DNA of 64,000 nt from contig CAJTMA010000009.1 of the NCBI GenBank assembly GCA_910577205.1, forward strand, positions 1-64,000, written 5' to 3'. Origin of the DNA: an uncultured Alphaproteobacteria bacterium. Its GTDB lineage: Bacteria; Pseudomonadota; Alphaproteobacteria; RF32; CAG-239. Below are positions 43,662-53,930 of this stretch, piece after piece (within the stretch, counting starts at the first letter, position 1; each line of letters begins with the position of its first letter). The position numbers and the translations under genes were made by a program. The notes below the pieces were generated by a model. It did no database searches. It saw only the letters and a program-made list of their open reading frames with translations, and was not told where the DNA came from.

Positions 43662-46600
43662 CTATTCGGCAGTAGCCTCTTGCTGCTGTTCAATCTGCCC
43701 TTGTGCAGCTTCTTCTTTGAGTGACAAAATCTCTTTGTCATTCTGAGCTGCAACTCTCTTCAGAGCCCGCAGAACAGTACCAGTACCAGCCGGAATCAAA
43801 CGACCGACAATGACGTTTTCTTTCAGGCCGCTCAACTGGTCAACCTTGCCTTCAACCGCAGCTTCTGTCAAGACACGAGTAGTTTCTTGGAAGGAAGCGG
43901 CAGAGATAAACGACTTGGTCTGCAGAGAAGCTTTGGTAATACCCAGCAGGATAGGATCAGCCTGTGCCGGAACACCATTTTCTTCAATGACTTTAGCATT
44001 TTCTGCTTCAAAGACATCAGCGTCAACTTGTTCGCCGACCAAGAAAGTGGTATCACCCGGAACAGTAACCTCAACCTTGCGCAGCATTTGAGAAACGATA
44101 ACTTCAATGTGCTTATCGTTAATCTTAACACCTTGCAAACGGTACACGTCCTGAACTTCCTTAACCAGATATTCAGCCAATTTCTCAACACCGAGAACAC
44201 GTAAAATATCATGCGGTGCCGGAGTTCCTTCAACCAGCATATCGCCTTTCTTAACGATATCTCCGTCTTGAACAACCAAGTGACGTCCCTTCGGAATCAG
44301 ATATTCAAGCGGCTCGCCTTTCTGCGGAACAACAGTAATACGCTGTTTGGCTTTATAGTCCTTACCAAATTCAACCATACCGTCGATGTCGGAAATAATA
44401 GCGGCATCTTTCGGACGGCGGGCTTCAAACAATTCAGCCACACGCGGCAAACCACCGGTAATATCTTTGGTCTTAGAGCTTTCCCGCGGAATACGCGCGA
44501 TAACGTCACCGACTTTGATATCTTCACCATTATCAACAGTCAAAATAGCATCGACAGACAGGTAGTAGCGAACTTCTTTGCCATTATCATAAGTAACGGC
44601 CTTGCCATTGCTGTCTTTCAGCATGATGCTCGGTTTCAAACCGGCACTGCTGGAGTTTGAACGCCAGTCGATAACAGTCTTAGAAACAATACCTGTGGTT
44701 TCATCAATAACTTCTTTGACAGAAACATTATTAATGAGGTCAACCAATTCCGCTTTACCGGCTTTTTCAGAAATAACCGGAATGGTAAACGGATCCCACT
44801 CAGCCACTTTCTGGCCTTTTTTAACCTTAGCGCCTTCGGCAACCAAAATCTTAGTGCCATAAGGAACATGGTGGCGGGATTTCTCACGTCCCTGCGCGTC
44901 TTCAATAACGATTTCGCAGTTACGGGACAAGATAATGCCATTACCTTCGGAATCAACAACCAAATGTTTGTTTTCCAGTTTCAGCACACCGGCAAACGGA
45001 ACTTCGACAGAAGCCTGCTCAGCAGACTTCGAAGCCGCACCACCGATGTGGAAGGTTCTCATCGTCAGCTGTGTACCCGGTTCACCAATGGACTGAGCAG
45101 CGATAACACCGACAGCCTCACCGATATTAACCGGCGTACCGCGAGCCAAGTCACGGCCATAACAAGCAGCGCAAATGCCGTTTTCGGTTTCGCAAGTCAG
45201 CACTGAACGGATTTTAACCTGTTCAACACCGGCAGCTTCAACAACTTCAACGTCATTTTCATCAATCAGCTTGCCTTTCTGAACCAAAACATCACCGGTT
45301 TCAGGATGAATAATATCTTCCTGAATGGTACGTCCCAGAATACGCTCGCCGATAGAAACAATAACGTTACCGCCGTCAACAACCGGACGAACAATAATGC
45401 CGCGTTCTGTACCGCAGTCTGTTTCGGTAACCACAACATCTTGAGCAACGTCAACCAAACGGCGGGTCAGATAACCGGAGTTAGCGGTCTTCAACGCCGT
45501 ATCAGCCAAACCTTTACGAGCACCGTGGGTGGAGTTAAAGTATTCCAACACCGTCAGGCCTTCTTTAAAGTTGGAGATAATCGGTTGTTCAATAATTTCA
45601 CCACTCGGCTTAGCCATCAAACCGCGCATACCGGCAACTTGGCGCATCTGAGCGGCAGAACCACGCGCACCGGAGTGAGCCATCATGTATACGGAGTTGA
45701 TATAGCCATGGTCGATTTTTGAAATGTTTTTCATCATTTCATCGGCAACTTTATCCGTGCAGGCAGCCCAGATATCGATAACCTTGTTATATTTTTCACC
45801 CTTGGTAATCAAACCGTTCTGATACTGTTGCTCAAATTCCTTAACCTGTTTTTCGGTTTCGCTGATGAGTTCTTTCTTCGCATCAGGAACAATCAGGTCG
45901 TCTTTACCAAAGGAGATACCAGCCTTACAAGCATTGGTGAAGCCCAAAGCCATAATCTTGTCAACAAACAAGACAGTTTCTTTCTGGCCGCAGTGACGGT
46001 AAACGATATCAATAATTTCACCGATTTCTTTTTTACGAATCAAGCGGTTAACCAAAGAGAACGGCACATTCTTATGCTTCGGCAGAATCTGCGAAACAAT
46101 AATGCGGCCGGCAGTGGTTTCAACCAAGCCGTATTTCAGCTCGCCATTGTCATCAACATATTCCATACGGCATTTAATCTTAGCGTGCATATCCAAGAAC
46201 TTGCCGTCCAAAGCCATCTGAACTTCATCAAAGTTCGCATAAATCGAACCTTCGCCGGCAACGCCGTCAGCTTCATAAGTCAGGTAATAAATACCCAAGA
46301 CCATATCTTGTGACGGAACCACAATCGGCTTGCCTGAAGCCGGAGATAAAATGTTGTTGGTAGACATCATCAAAACGCGAGCTTCCAACTGCGCTTCAAT
46401 AGACAGAGGAACGTGAACAGCCATTTGGTCACCGTCGAAGTCAGCGTTGAACGCTGCGCAAACCAACGGATGCAAGTGGATAGCCTTACCTTCGACCAGA
46501 ACCGGTTCAAATGCCTGAATACCCAAACGGTGCAGGGTCGGCGCACGGTTCAGCAGAACCGGATGTTCGCGGATAACTTCTTCCAGAATATCCCAAACTT

Positions 46601-47822
46601 CCGGACGTTCTTTTTCAACCATACGCTTGGCTGCTTTAATGGTTGTGGCGTGTCCGTAAAGCTCCAGTTTGGCATATACGAAAGGCTTAAACAGTTCGAG
46701 CGCCATTTTCTTCGGCAAACCGCATTGATGCAATTTCAGTTCCGGGCCAACGGTAATAACTGAACGGCCGGAGTAGTCAACACGTTTACCCAACAGGTTC
46801 TGACGGAAACGACCTTGCTTACCTTTCAACATATCAGACAGGGACTTCAGCGGACGTTTGTTCGTACCGGTAATCGCGCGAGCACGGCGGCCATTATCAA
46901 ACAAAGCATCGACAGATTCCTGCAACATACGTTTTTCATTGCGGATAATGATATCCGGAGCGTGCAGTTCGATTAATCTCTTCAGACGGTTGTTACGGTT
47001 AATAACGCGACGATACAAATCGTTCAAATCTGAAGTGGCAAAACGACCGCCGTCCAACGGAACCAAAGGACGCAATTCAGGCGGAATAACCGGCAGAACA
47101 TCCAAAATCATCCATTCCGGCTTAGCATTGGATTCAATGAAAGCTTCAATAATTTTCAGACGTTTAATCAGCTTTTTGCGTTTAGCTTCAGAGTTGCTGT
47201 CTTTCAGTTCTTCACGAATAGCTTTGCGTTCGCCTTCCAAATCAATCTGAGATAAAATCTCTTTCAAAGCTTCAGCACCGATACCGGCACGGAAAGAATC
47301 TTCACCATATTCGTCAATTGCTTCCTGATACTGTTCTTCGCTCAACAGTTCATTAACAGCCAACGGAGTCAGACCCGGTTCAATAACGATATAGCTTTCG
47401 AAGTACAATACGCGTTCCAAAGCCTTCATCGGAATATCGGTAATCATAGCAATACGGGACGGCAAAGACTTCAAGAACCAGATATGCGCAACCGGCGCAG
47501 CCAGTTCAATGTGTCCCATGCGTTCACGGCGGACTTTGGAAAGAGTAACTTCCACACCGCATTTTTCGCAAACGACGCCGCGATATTTCATGCGTTTATA
47601 CTTACCGCACAAGCATTCATAGTCTTTTACCGGGCCGAAGATGCGGGCGCAGAACAAACCGTCCCGCTCCGGCTTAAAAGTACGATAGTTAATCGTTTCC
47701 GGTTTTTTGACCTCGCCGTATGACCAGGAACGAATCTGTTCAGGCGAAGCAATCGAGATTTTAATTTGGTCAAAGGATTCAGCAGAAACCTGTTGCCCAA
47801 AAAACTTCATAATATCATTCAT
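43662..47822 (-). CDS. rpoC: RNA polymerase beta' subunit
   Basis: Catalytic subunit of RNA polymerase; 1386 residues. The N-terminal zinc site (CLCGKYKRMKYRGVVCEKCG), the active-site NADFDGDQMAVHVPLS motif with the three Mg-binding Asp, the second zinc site (CYGRDLARGTPV... region) and the bridge/trigger helix region GLMAKPSGEIIEQPI are present. AAGGAG lies about 10 nt before the ATG. It lies 20 bp after rpoB. In most relatives rpsL follows; here the str operon is about 40 kb away and a strong terminator and orphan genes follow. Confidence 0.99.
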   Translation of the reverse strand: MNDIMKFFGQQVSAESFDQIKISIASPEQIRSWSYGEVKKPETINYRTFKPERDGLFCARIFGPVKDYECLCGKYKRMKYRGVVCEKCGVEVTLSKVRRERMGHIELAAPVAHIWFLKSLPSRIAMITDIPMKALERVLYFESYIVIEPGLTPLAVNELLSEEQYQEAIDEYGEDSFRAGIGAEALKEILSQIDLEGERKAIREELKDSNSEAKRKKLIKRLKIIEAFIESNAKPEWMILDVLPVIPPELRPLVPLDGGRFATSDLNDLYRRVINRNNRLKRLIELHAPDIIIRNEKRMLQESVDALFDNGRRARAITGTNKRPLKSLSDMLKGKQGRFRQNLLGKRVDYSGRSVITVGPELKLHQCGLPKKMALELFKPFVYAKLELYGHATTIKAAKRMVEKERPEVWDILEEVIREHPVLLNRAPTLHRLGIQAFEPVLVEGKAIHLHPLVCAAFNADFDGDQMAVHVPLSIEAQLEARVLMMSTNNILSPASGKPIVVPSQDMVLGIYYLTYEADGVAGEGSIYANFDEVQMALDGKFLDMHAKIKCRMEYVDDNGELKYGLVETTAGRIIVSQILPKHKNVPFSLVNRLIRKKEIGEIIDIVYRHCGQKETVLFVDKIMALGFTNACKAGISFGKDDLIVPDAKKELISETEKQVKEFEQQYQNGLITKGEKYNKVIDIWAACTDKVADEMMKNISKIDHGYINSVYMMAHSGARGSAAQMRQVAGMRGLMAKPSGEIIEQPIISNFKEGLTVLEYFNSTHGARKGLADTALKTANSGYLTRRLVDVAQDVVVTETDCGTERGIIVRPVVDGGNVIVSIGERILGRTIQEDIIHPETGDVLVQKGKLIDENDVEVVEAAGVEQVKIRSVLTCETENGICAACYGRDLARGTPVNIGEAVGVIAAQSIGEPGTQLTMRTFHIGGAASKSAEQASVEVPFAGVLKLENKHLVVDSEGNGIILSRNCEIVIEDAQGREKSRHHVPYGTKILVAEGAKVKKGQKVAEWDPFTIPVISEKAGKAELVDLINNVSVKEVIDETTGIVSKTVIDWRSNSSSAGLKPSIMLKDSNGKAVTYDNGKEVRYYLSVDAILTVDNGEDIKVGDVIARIPRESSKTKDITGGLPRVAELFEARRPKDAAIISDIDGMVEFGKDYKAKQRITVVPQKGEPLEYLIPKGRHLVVQDGDIVKKGDMLVEGTPAPHDILRVLGVEKLAEYLVKEVQDVYRLQGVKINDKHIEVIVSQMLRKVEVTVPGDTTFLVGEQVDADVFEAENAKVIEENGVPAQADPILLGITKASLQTKSFISAASFQETTRVLTEAAVEGKVDQLSGLKENVIVGRLIPAGTGTVLRALKRVAAQNDKEILSLKEEAAQGQIEQQQEATAE

Positions 47823-47842
47823 ATTAGTTAAACTCCTTTACC

Positions 47843-50800
47843 TTAAACTTCTTCGTTCATCAATTCGACGTTCAAACACAGAGATTTGATTTCTTTAACC
47901 AAAACGTTAAAGGATTCCGGAACACCGGCTTCAAATCCGTCATCACCGCGAACAATGGCTTCATAAACCTTGGTACGGCCGTTAACGTCATCGGATTTAA
48001 CCGTCAGCATTTCCTGCAAGGTATAGGCAGCGCCGTATGCCTGCAGAGCCCAAACTTCCATTTCACCGAAACGTTGTCCGCCGAATTGAGCCTTACCGCC
48101 CAGCGGCTGCTGGGTAACTAAGCTGTACGGACCGACAGAACGGGCGTGCATTTTCTCGTCAACGATGTGGTGCAGTTTAATCATATAAATTGTACCGACA
48201 GTTACCTTACGGTCAAATTTCTCACCGGTACGACCATCATACAAATCAATCTGACCTGAAGTCGGCAAACCGGCCAAATCCAGCATTTGATTAATATCTT
48301 CTTCATGAGCGCCGTCAAATACCGGAGTAGCCATCGGCACGCCTTTTTTGAGGTTGGAAATCATTTCCAGCTTCTCGGCTTCATTCATCGGTTCAATATC
48401 ATTTTTGTACTGCTTGTCACCGTAGATGGCTTTGAGTTTGGCATTGAGTTCATCAATGGTCTTCTCACCGCGTTTGTACTGTTCGCACATTTCGTTCAGC
48501 TGTTTGCCCAGCTCGCTGGCTGCCCAGCCAAGGTGGGTTTCCAGAATTTGCCCGACGTTCATACGGGAAGGCACACCCAGCGGATTCAATACGATATCGA
48601 CCGGAGTACCGTCTTCCATATACGGCATATCCTGTAACGGCAGAACACGGGAAATAGTACCTTTGTTACCGTGGCGTCCGGCAATTTTATCACCGGTTTG
48701 AATTTTACGTTTGGTCGCAATAAAGACTTTAACCATCTTCAAAACGCCCGGCAGCAAATCATCACCGCGTTGTACTTTTTCAACCTTGTTTTCGAAGTGC
48801 TTCTGAACTCTTTCTACGCGGGCATCATATGCAGCGAGAAATTCTTCAATGTGAGCCATAACTTCTTCGTCTTTCACAACGATTTTACGCCATTGAGAAG
48901 ACGGAACGGCAGCCAAAACTTCTTCTGTAACGGTTGCATTTTTTGAAATACCCTTCGGCGCATCAACCACTTTCTGCCCCATCAGCATAGACTGCAAACG
49001 GGCGTCAAAAGAGCGGCGGATAATCGCGATTTCATCATCGCGGTCTTTTGCCAACTGGGAAATTTCTTCCTGCTCGATAGACAGTGCGCGTTCATCTTTC
49101 TCAACGCCGCGGCGGGAGAAGACATGAACATCAACCACAATACCTTCAATACCCGGTTGAACGCGCAAAGAGGTATCACGAACATCACTGGCTTTTTCAC
49201 CAAAGATGGCGCGCAGCAATTTTTCTTCCGGAGTTACCGGAGATTCGCCTTTCGGCGTAACCTTACCGACCAGAATATCGCCGGCCTTAACTTCAGCGCC
49301 GATATAAACGATACCGGCTTCATCCAAGTTGCGCAGGGCTTCTTCACCGACGTTAGGAATATCGCGGGTGATTTCTTCCTGACCCAGCTTGGTATCGCGA
49401 GCCATAACTTCAAATTCTTCAATATGCAAAGAAGTCAGAACATCATTACGAGAGATGTTTTCGGATAACAAAATAGCATCTTCGTAGTTCAAACCATTCC
49501 ACGGCATAAAGGCAACCAGCAGGTTACGTCCCAAAGCTAATTCGCCCATATCGGTACAAGGACCGTCAGCCATAATATCACCGGCCTTAACATGATCGCC
49601 AACCTTAACCAAAGGAACTTGGTTAATGCAGGTATTCTGGTTAGAACGGCGGAACTTCTGCAATTTGTAAATTTCAACGCCTGCGTCAGCCACATTGTCA
49701 TTCAAAGAACGAACCACGATACGGTTAGCGTCAACTGCGTCAACAATACCATCGTATTTGGCAACCACCGTCGCACCGGAATCTTTAGCAACGGTTGCTT
49801 CCATACCCGTACCGACCAACGGAGCTTCCGAACGCAGCAAAGGCACGCCTTGGCGTTGCATATTTGCACCCATCAATGCACGGTTCGCGTCATCGTTTTC
49901 CAAGAACGGAATCAATGCCGTAGCGACAGAAACCAACTGTTGCGGAGAAACGTCGATGAAATCGACCTCTTCCGGAGCAGAGAATTCAAATTCACCGGCT
50001 TTGCGGCAGGCAATCAAATCACTTTCAAAACGGCCATCGTCTTTAACTTTGGCGTTAGCTTCGGCGATTTTGAACTTGCCTTCTTCATTGGCTGACAAAT
50101 AAACGACTTCATTGGTAACCACGCCGTTAACAACCTTACGGTACGGACATTCGATAAAGCCGTATTTGTTAATGCGGGCATAAGTTGACAAGGAGTTAAT
50201 CAAACCGATGTTCGGGCCTTCCGGCGTTTCAATCGGGCAGATACGTCCATAGTGAGTCGGATGTACGTCGCGGACTTCAAAGCCTGCGCGGTCACGGGAC
50301 AAACCGCCCGGCCCTAATGCAGACAAACGGCGTTTATGGGTAATTTCAGACAACGGGTTGTTCTGATCCATAAACTGTGACAACTGGGATGAACCGAAGA
50401 ATTCGCGAATAACCGACGCAATCGGTTTAGCATTAACCAAATCCTGAGGTTTAACATTATTCAGGGATTCAGAGCTCATTCTTTCGCGAATAGCGCGTTC
50501 CATACGCAGCAAACCCATGCGGTATTGATTTTCCATCAATTCGCCGACAGAACGGACACGACGGTTGCCGAGGTGGTCAATATCATCAACTTCGCCTTTG
50601 CCGTCACGCAGCTCAACCAAACGCTTAACAATGCGCAGAACATCATCTTTGCGCAGAGTGCGATATGTATCCGGAGCATCTTCAAAAGAAATGTCCAAAG
50701 CCACATTCATCTTCACACGGCCGACAGATGACAAGTCATAGCGGTCATTATCAAAGAACAAAGAACGAAACAGCTGATCAGCAGTTTCATAGGTAGGCGG

Positions 50801-52018
50801 TTCACCCGGGCGCATAACGCGATAAATATCCAGCAAAGCTTCTTCGCGGTTATGGTTTTTATCTGCTTCCAATGTATTGCGGATATACGGGCCGACATTA
50901 ACATTGTCAATGTACAGAGTTTTGATTTCACCAACTTTGGCAGCCGTAATATTAGCCAGAACTTCTTCATTCAGTTCTGCACCGGCATCAGCAATAACTT
51001 CGCCGGTCTTGGTATTGATAACGGCTTTCGCCAAGAATTTGCCAAACAGCTGATCTGGAGAAACCTTATAGAATTCCAAACCTTCATCTGCCAATTTCTG
51101 AGCAGAACGCGGTGTTAATTTTTTGCCTTTTTCCCAAACGGTTTCGCCGGTTTTGGCATTAACCAAATCAAAATCAAATTTAACGCCTTTCATACGCTCC
51201 GGCAGGAACTTAACTTTCCAGGCTTTCTTATCGGCAATGTAAGCATCAATATCATAGAAATAACTCAAGATTTCTTCTTTATCCATCCCTTTGATTTCAG
51301 ACGGATCAATTTTTTTTCCCTGAGCTTTTAATTCTTTAATTTTATCCTCGGTTTCTTTGGAATACAAAGAATACAAGATAGAAGTTACCGGCAATTTACG
51401 ACGACGGTCAATACGGGCGTAAACCAAATCTTTGGCATCGAATTCAAAATCCAGCCAAGAACCGCGGTAAGGAATAATGCGGGCGGCAAACAAATATTTA
51501 CCGGAAGCAACAGTCTTGCCTTTGTCATGGTCGAAGAAGACACCCGGAGAACGGTGCATCTGCGAAACAACCACACGTTCGGTACCGTTGAAAATAAAAG
51601 TACCTTTGCTGGTCATCAACGGAATATCGCCCATGTAAACATCTTGTTCTTTGATGTCATGGATTGATTTTGCACCGGTGGCTTCATCAACATCCCAAAC
51701 AACCAAACGCAAAGTAGCTTTAACCGGAGCAGCATAAGTCATATCGCGTTTGATGCATTCATCAACGTCATACTTCGGCTCTTCAAGTTCATACTTAACG
51801 AACTCTAACTCGCCGCTGCCAGAAAAATCTTTAATTGGAAAAATAGATTTGAAAACTTCTTCAAGACCGAATTCGCATTCGCCTTTGGCTTTATCAGATT
51901 CGATAAAATCGGAATAAGAACCGGTTTGAACTTCGATTAAACTCGGCATTTCCGACACAGCGTCGATTCTGCCGAAGTTTCTTCTTACACGTCTTTTGCT
52001 CGTATAAGATTCCTTCAT
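47843..52018 (-). CDS. rpoB: RNA polymerase beta subunit
   Basis: Catalytic subunit of RNA polymerase and target of rifampicin; 1391 residues. The rifampicin region reads SSQLSQFMDQNNPLSEITHKRRLSALGPGG-like sequence, with the usual SQL, MDQNN, THKRR and LGPGG elements, and the C-terminal part has KMHARSVGPYSLVTQQPLGG. The ribosome-binding site is weak (AGGGA about 10 nt from the ATG). Unlike the common rplL-rpoB arrangement, two unrelated genes and 400 bp of upstream DNA separate it from rplL, so it must have its own promoter. Confidence 0.99.
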   Translation of the reverse strand: MKESYTSKRRVRRNFGRIDAVSEMPSLIEVQTGSYSDFIESDKAKGECEFGLEEVFKSIFPIKDFSGSGELEFVKYELEEPKYDVDECIKRDMTYAAPVKATLRLVVWDVDEATGAKSIHDIKEQDVYMGDIPLMTSKGTFIFNGTERVVVSQMHRSPGVFFDHDKGKTVASGKYLFAARIIPYRGSWLDFEFDAKDLVYARIDRRRKLPVTSILYSLYSKETEDKIKELKAQGKKIDPSEIKGMDKEEILSYFYDIDAYIADKKAWKVKFLPERMKGVKFDFDLVNAKTGETVWEKGKKLTPRSAQKLADEGLEFYKVSPDQLFGKFLAKAVINTKTGEVIADAGAELNEEVLANITAAKVGEIKTLYIDNVNVGPYIRNTLEADKNHNREEALLDIYRVMRPGEPPTYETADQLFRSLFFDNDRYDLSSVGRVKMNVALDISFEDAPDTYRTLRKDDVLRIVKRLVELRDGKGEVDDIDHLGNRRVRSVGELMENQYRMGLLRMERAIRERMSSESLNNVKPQDLVNAKPIASVIREFFGSSQLSQFMDQNNPLSEITHKRRLSALGPGGLSRDRAGFEVRDVHPTHYGRICPIETPEGPNIGLINSLSTYARINKYGFIECPYRKVVNGVVTNEVVYLSANEEGKFKIAEANAKVKDDGRFESDLIACRKAGEFEFSAPEEVDFIDVSPQQLVSVATALIPFLENDDANRALMGANMQRQGVPLLRSEAPLVGTGMEATVAKDSGATVVAKYDGIVDAVDANRIVVRSLNDNVADAGVEIYKLQKFRRSNQNTCINQVPLVKVGDHVKAGDIMADGPCTDMGELALGRNLLVAFMPWNGLNYEDAILLSENISRNDVLTSLHIEEFEVMARDTKLGQEEITRDIPNVGEEALRNLDEAGIVYIGAEVKAGDILVGKVTPKGESPVTPEEKLLRAIFGEKASDVRDTSLRVQPGIEGIVVDVHVFSRRGVEKDERALSIEQEEISQLAKDRDDEIAIIRRSFDARLQSMLMGQKVVDAPKGISKNATVTEEVLAAVPSSQWRKIVVKDEEVMAHIEEFLAAYDARVERVQKHFENKVEKVQRGDDLLPGVLKMVKVFIATKRKIQTGDKIAGRHGNKGTISRVLPLQDMPYMEDGTPVDIVLNPLGVPSRMNVGQILETHLGWAASELGKQLNEMCEQYKRGEKTIDELNAKLKAIYGDKQYKNDIEPMNEAEKLEMISNLKKGVPMATPVFDGAHEEDINQMLDLAGLPTSGQIDLYDGRTGEKFDRKVTVGTIYMIKLHHIVDEKMHARSVGPYSLVTQQPLGGKAQFGGQRFGEMEVWALQAYGAAYTLQEMLTVKSDDVNGRTKVYEAIVRGDDGFEAGVPESFNVLVKEIKSLCLNVELMNEEV

Positions 52019-52354
52019 TGTGCTTACATCCCTAGGTTACTAATCCGCACCAATACTGCCATGATTGCCATGAACCCCGCGTGCGGAAGATTAAAAATAT
52101 ATTTTTTTAATATTGAAAAGCGCCACACCGTCGAATATATCATCCTCTTAGCGCGATTCGGAAAATAATATCTTAGAAAAAATCACTTCTTTCTATACCC
52201 TAGAGTCTAAAATTGCAACAGATTTTTCGCAAAATGAGTCAAGTTTTTTATGAATACAATTAAGATATTTTTCACTCTTCGCCCAAGCTGCGATTCGCAT
52301 AGCAAATTTTAAACACACATCTCATTACCCCGTAATTTTCCGCAATTTTTACAT
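52019..52354. other. Upstream region of rpoB
   Basis: AT-rich divergent region between rpoB and a membrane-protein gene. It holds GANTC sites at 52155, 52203, 52236 and 52292. No unambiguous rpoB promoter was picked out by eye, but one must lie here because rpoB is separated from rplL. Confidence 0.45.
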
Positions 52355-52383
52355 TTGACAAAAAACAATAATTTCACTAAATT
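52355..52383 (+). promoter_or_regulatory. Promoter of the 52426 membrane-protein gene
   Basis: TTGACA (52355-52360) and TAAATT (52378-52383) with a 17-bp spacer, leaving a leader of about 35 nt that contains TTATTAACT (52401-52409). The leader motif is therefore transcribed rather than part of the promoter. Confidence 0.6.
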
Positions 52384-52425
52384 GCTATCCATAAATTAAA
52401 TTATTAACTCTAAAATTTTACTATT

Positions 52426-53088
52426 ATGACTCAATTATCATTTATCGCAATTATCGCATCAGTGTTAACTTACGCTTTATGGTTTCTTTCACATATAGCG
52501 TTGTGGGAAATTGCTGCCAAAGGCACCACGGAACGGAAACTTAGGCTTTGGAAAATATACTGCTGGTTTGACCTGGATGAAGCTCCGCTATGGCGGCGAC
52601 GTTTCCTAAAATTGCTTCTGTCCGCACTGTTTATCACCGCTTTCTGCTGCGGTTTCTGGGACACCTATTCCATCAATCCCGAAAACAAAACCGTTTTGAG
52701 AATAGTGTTAAACATTTTAACGACACTGGCTTCTGTCTTTGTTGTCGCAGCCATCTGCTTTACCATTCATCATCCATCAGATGTACTGTCACACGATCAT
52801 TTTAACTTACGAAAAAAGACCAAAAGCCCAGCGTCCCAAACCAGAAAAGTCATTGTTGTAAATTGTGGCATCCTTATTTTATGGATGGCTATTTTTATCG
52901 GAGGGATTTGCCTTAAACCGGATGAACCACTGCAAACATTTGCCTGGCTTTCACTGTCTGCTGTCATAACGACTATTCTTTGCGGCTTGTTGGCAGTATG
53001 CTCTGTAATTGTTTTTATGCTTTCTGCAATGTTGTATTACATTACTATTTATCCCATCTGGCGCTACATCAAATGGCTGATAGAATAA
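52426..53088 (+). CDS. Polytopic membrane protein of unknown function
   Basis: 220 residues with about five membrane segments (near 5-27, 62-80, 90-113, 142-163, 172-210). Not recognised. There is no Shine-Dalgarno sequence; the leader TTATTAACT then TAAAATTTTACTATT matches those of other orphan genes in the window. It lies divergent from rpoB and splits the ribosomal-protein/RNA-polymerase operon. A good terminator follows. Confidence 0.75.
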   Translation: MTQLSFIAIIASVLTYALWFLSHIALWEIAAKGTTERKLRLWKIYCWFDLDEAPLWRRRFLKLLLSALFITAFCCGFWDTYSINPENKTVLRIVLNILTTLASVFVVAAICFTIHHPSDVLSHDHFNLRKKTKSPASQTRKVIVVNCGILILWMAIFIGGICLKPDEPLQTFAWLSLSAVITTILCGLLAVCSVIVFMLSAMLYYITIYPIWRYIKWLIE

Positions 53089-53096
53089 CCTAACGT

Positions 53097-53128
53097 CCCT
53101 CTCGTATTCCATCGAGAGGGATTTTTTA
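53097..53128 (+). terminator. Terminator after the 52426 gene
   Basis: CCCTCTCG/CGAGAGGG stem, loop TATTCCAT, followed by ATTTTTT. Confidence 0.92.
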
Positions 53129-53186
53129 TAAACTATATTGTTGCCCCTCAGGCAAAGGACTAAAAATGCAACATATTTTATACAAA

Positions 53187-53687
53187 TCAGGCTTTTTCCA
53201 GACGTAAATATTGTGGGGGAAGCACCCCACTTTTTAAGACAATCAAATAATGGCGGATAACAGCATACAGCACCCCTTTGTCAGAATTGCATTTCTCCCA
53301 CGGAAGCGGGCTGACATCAATTTCATGAAATTGAACAGGATAAAACTTTTCAGCAAAACCATTAGCCTGCGAACCGTCTTTACACCACACAGCTTCAACT
53401 TCTCCACTGTTAACCAACGCCTCCCCCTCAAAAGAAAACAATGCCGAGGTATCGGCTATTGACTTTAAAACCGGGTCATTTCCCTGCCATTTAATCGGTT
53501 CAGTCAAACAGGAAACCGAACGGCTGCGGCCGGGAAAGGTTTTATCCAGCCATTGTAAAATCATTTCCCGCTCATTCGAACCTGCGCGCCGGACATAACA
53601 GGATAAATCTTTCTTTAACTTTGCTGTCGAAAGCAATCCGTCTGACAAAACCGTATTATCTAAAGGCGCATAATGATACAGCTTCAT
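53187..53687 (-). CDS. Hypothetical protein
   Basis: 166 residues, soluble, not recognised. It starts MKLYHYAPLDNTVLSDGLLS, an opening of the kind seen in some ADP-ribosyltransferase-like folds (HY near the N-terminus and a GLLS turn), but no catalytic triad could be confirmed. It lies between rplL and rpoB on the same strand as both, after the rplL terminator. Only a weak purine-rich site precedes the ATG. Confidence 0.6.
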   Translation of the reverse strand: MKLYHYAPLDNTVLSDGLLSTAKLKKDLSCYVRRAGSNEREMILQWLDKTFPGRSRSVSCLTEPIKWQGNDPVLKSIADTSALFSFEGEALVNSGEVEAVWCKDGSQANGFAEKFYPVQFHEIDVSPLPWEKCNSDKGVLYAVIRHYLIVLKSGVLPPQYLRLEKA

Positions 53688-53755
53688 TTTCTTAATCTTT
53701 CTCAGACCATTATTCTGAAAAAATAATACTATATTTTGAAAAGCATTTTAAATAG

Positions 53756-53788
53756 AAAAAACGGAAACTTTCAAAAGTTCCCGTTTTC
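53756..53788 (-). terminator. Terminator of the rplJL transcript
   Basis: AAAACGG-AACTT/AAGTT-CCGTTTT stem followed by TTTTTT on the minus strand. It separates rplL from rpoB transcription. Confidence 0.88.
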
Positions 53789-53805
53789 TTCTCACATAAA
53801 GCGAT

Positions 53806-53930
53806 GAGATAAAATTTGGATGATGGAATTTACAGAGCAATTTTAAGCGAGGAAAACCTTTGCATAAATAAAAATACAAAACTTTCGGAGCTAAACAAAT
53901 GCTCTGAAAACCACCAGACGAATTTTACTT
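53806..53930 (+). repeat. Long imperfect palindrome E, after rplL
   Basis: Left arm GAGATAAAATTTGGATGATGG against GAAGTAAAATTCGTCTGGTGG from the right arm, continuing through CAGAGCA to AGC and GAAA. The rplL stop (53925-53927) is in the right arm. The core is degenerate (TTTGCATAAATAAAAATACA) but still forms a small central hairpin. GA opposite GA recurs where the arms read GGAT and GTCT. Confidence 0.8.
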
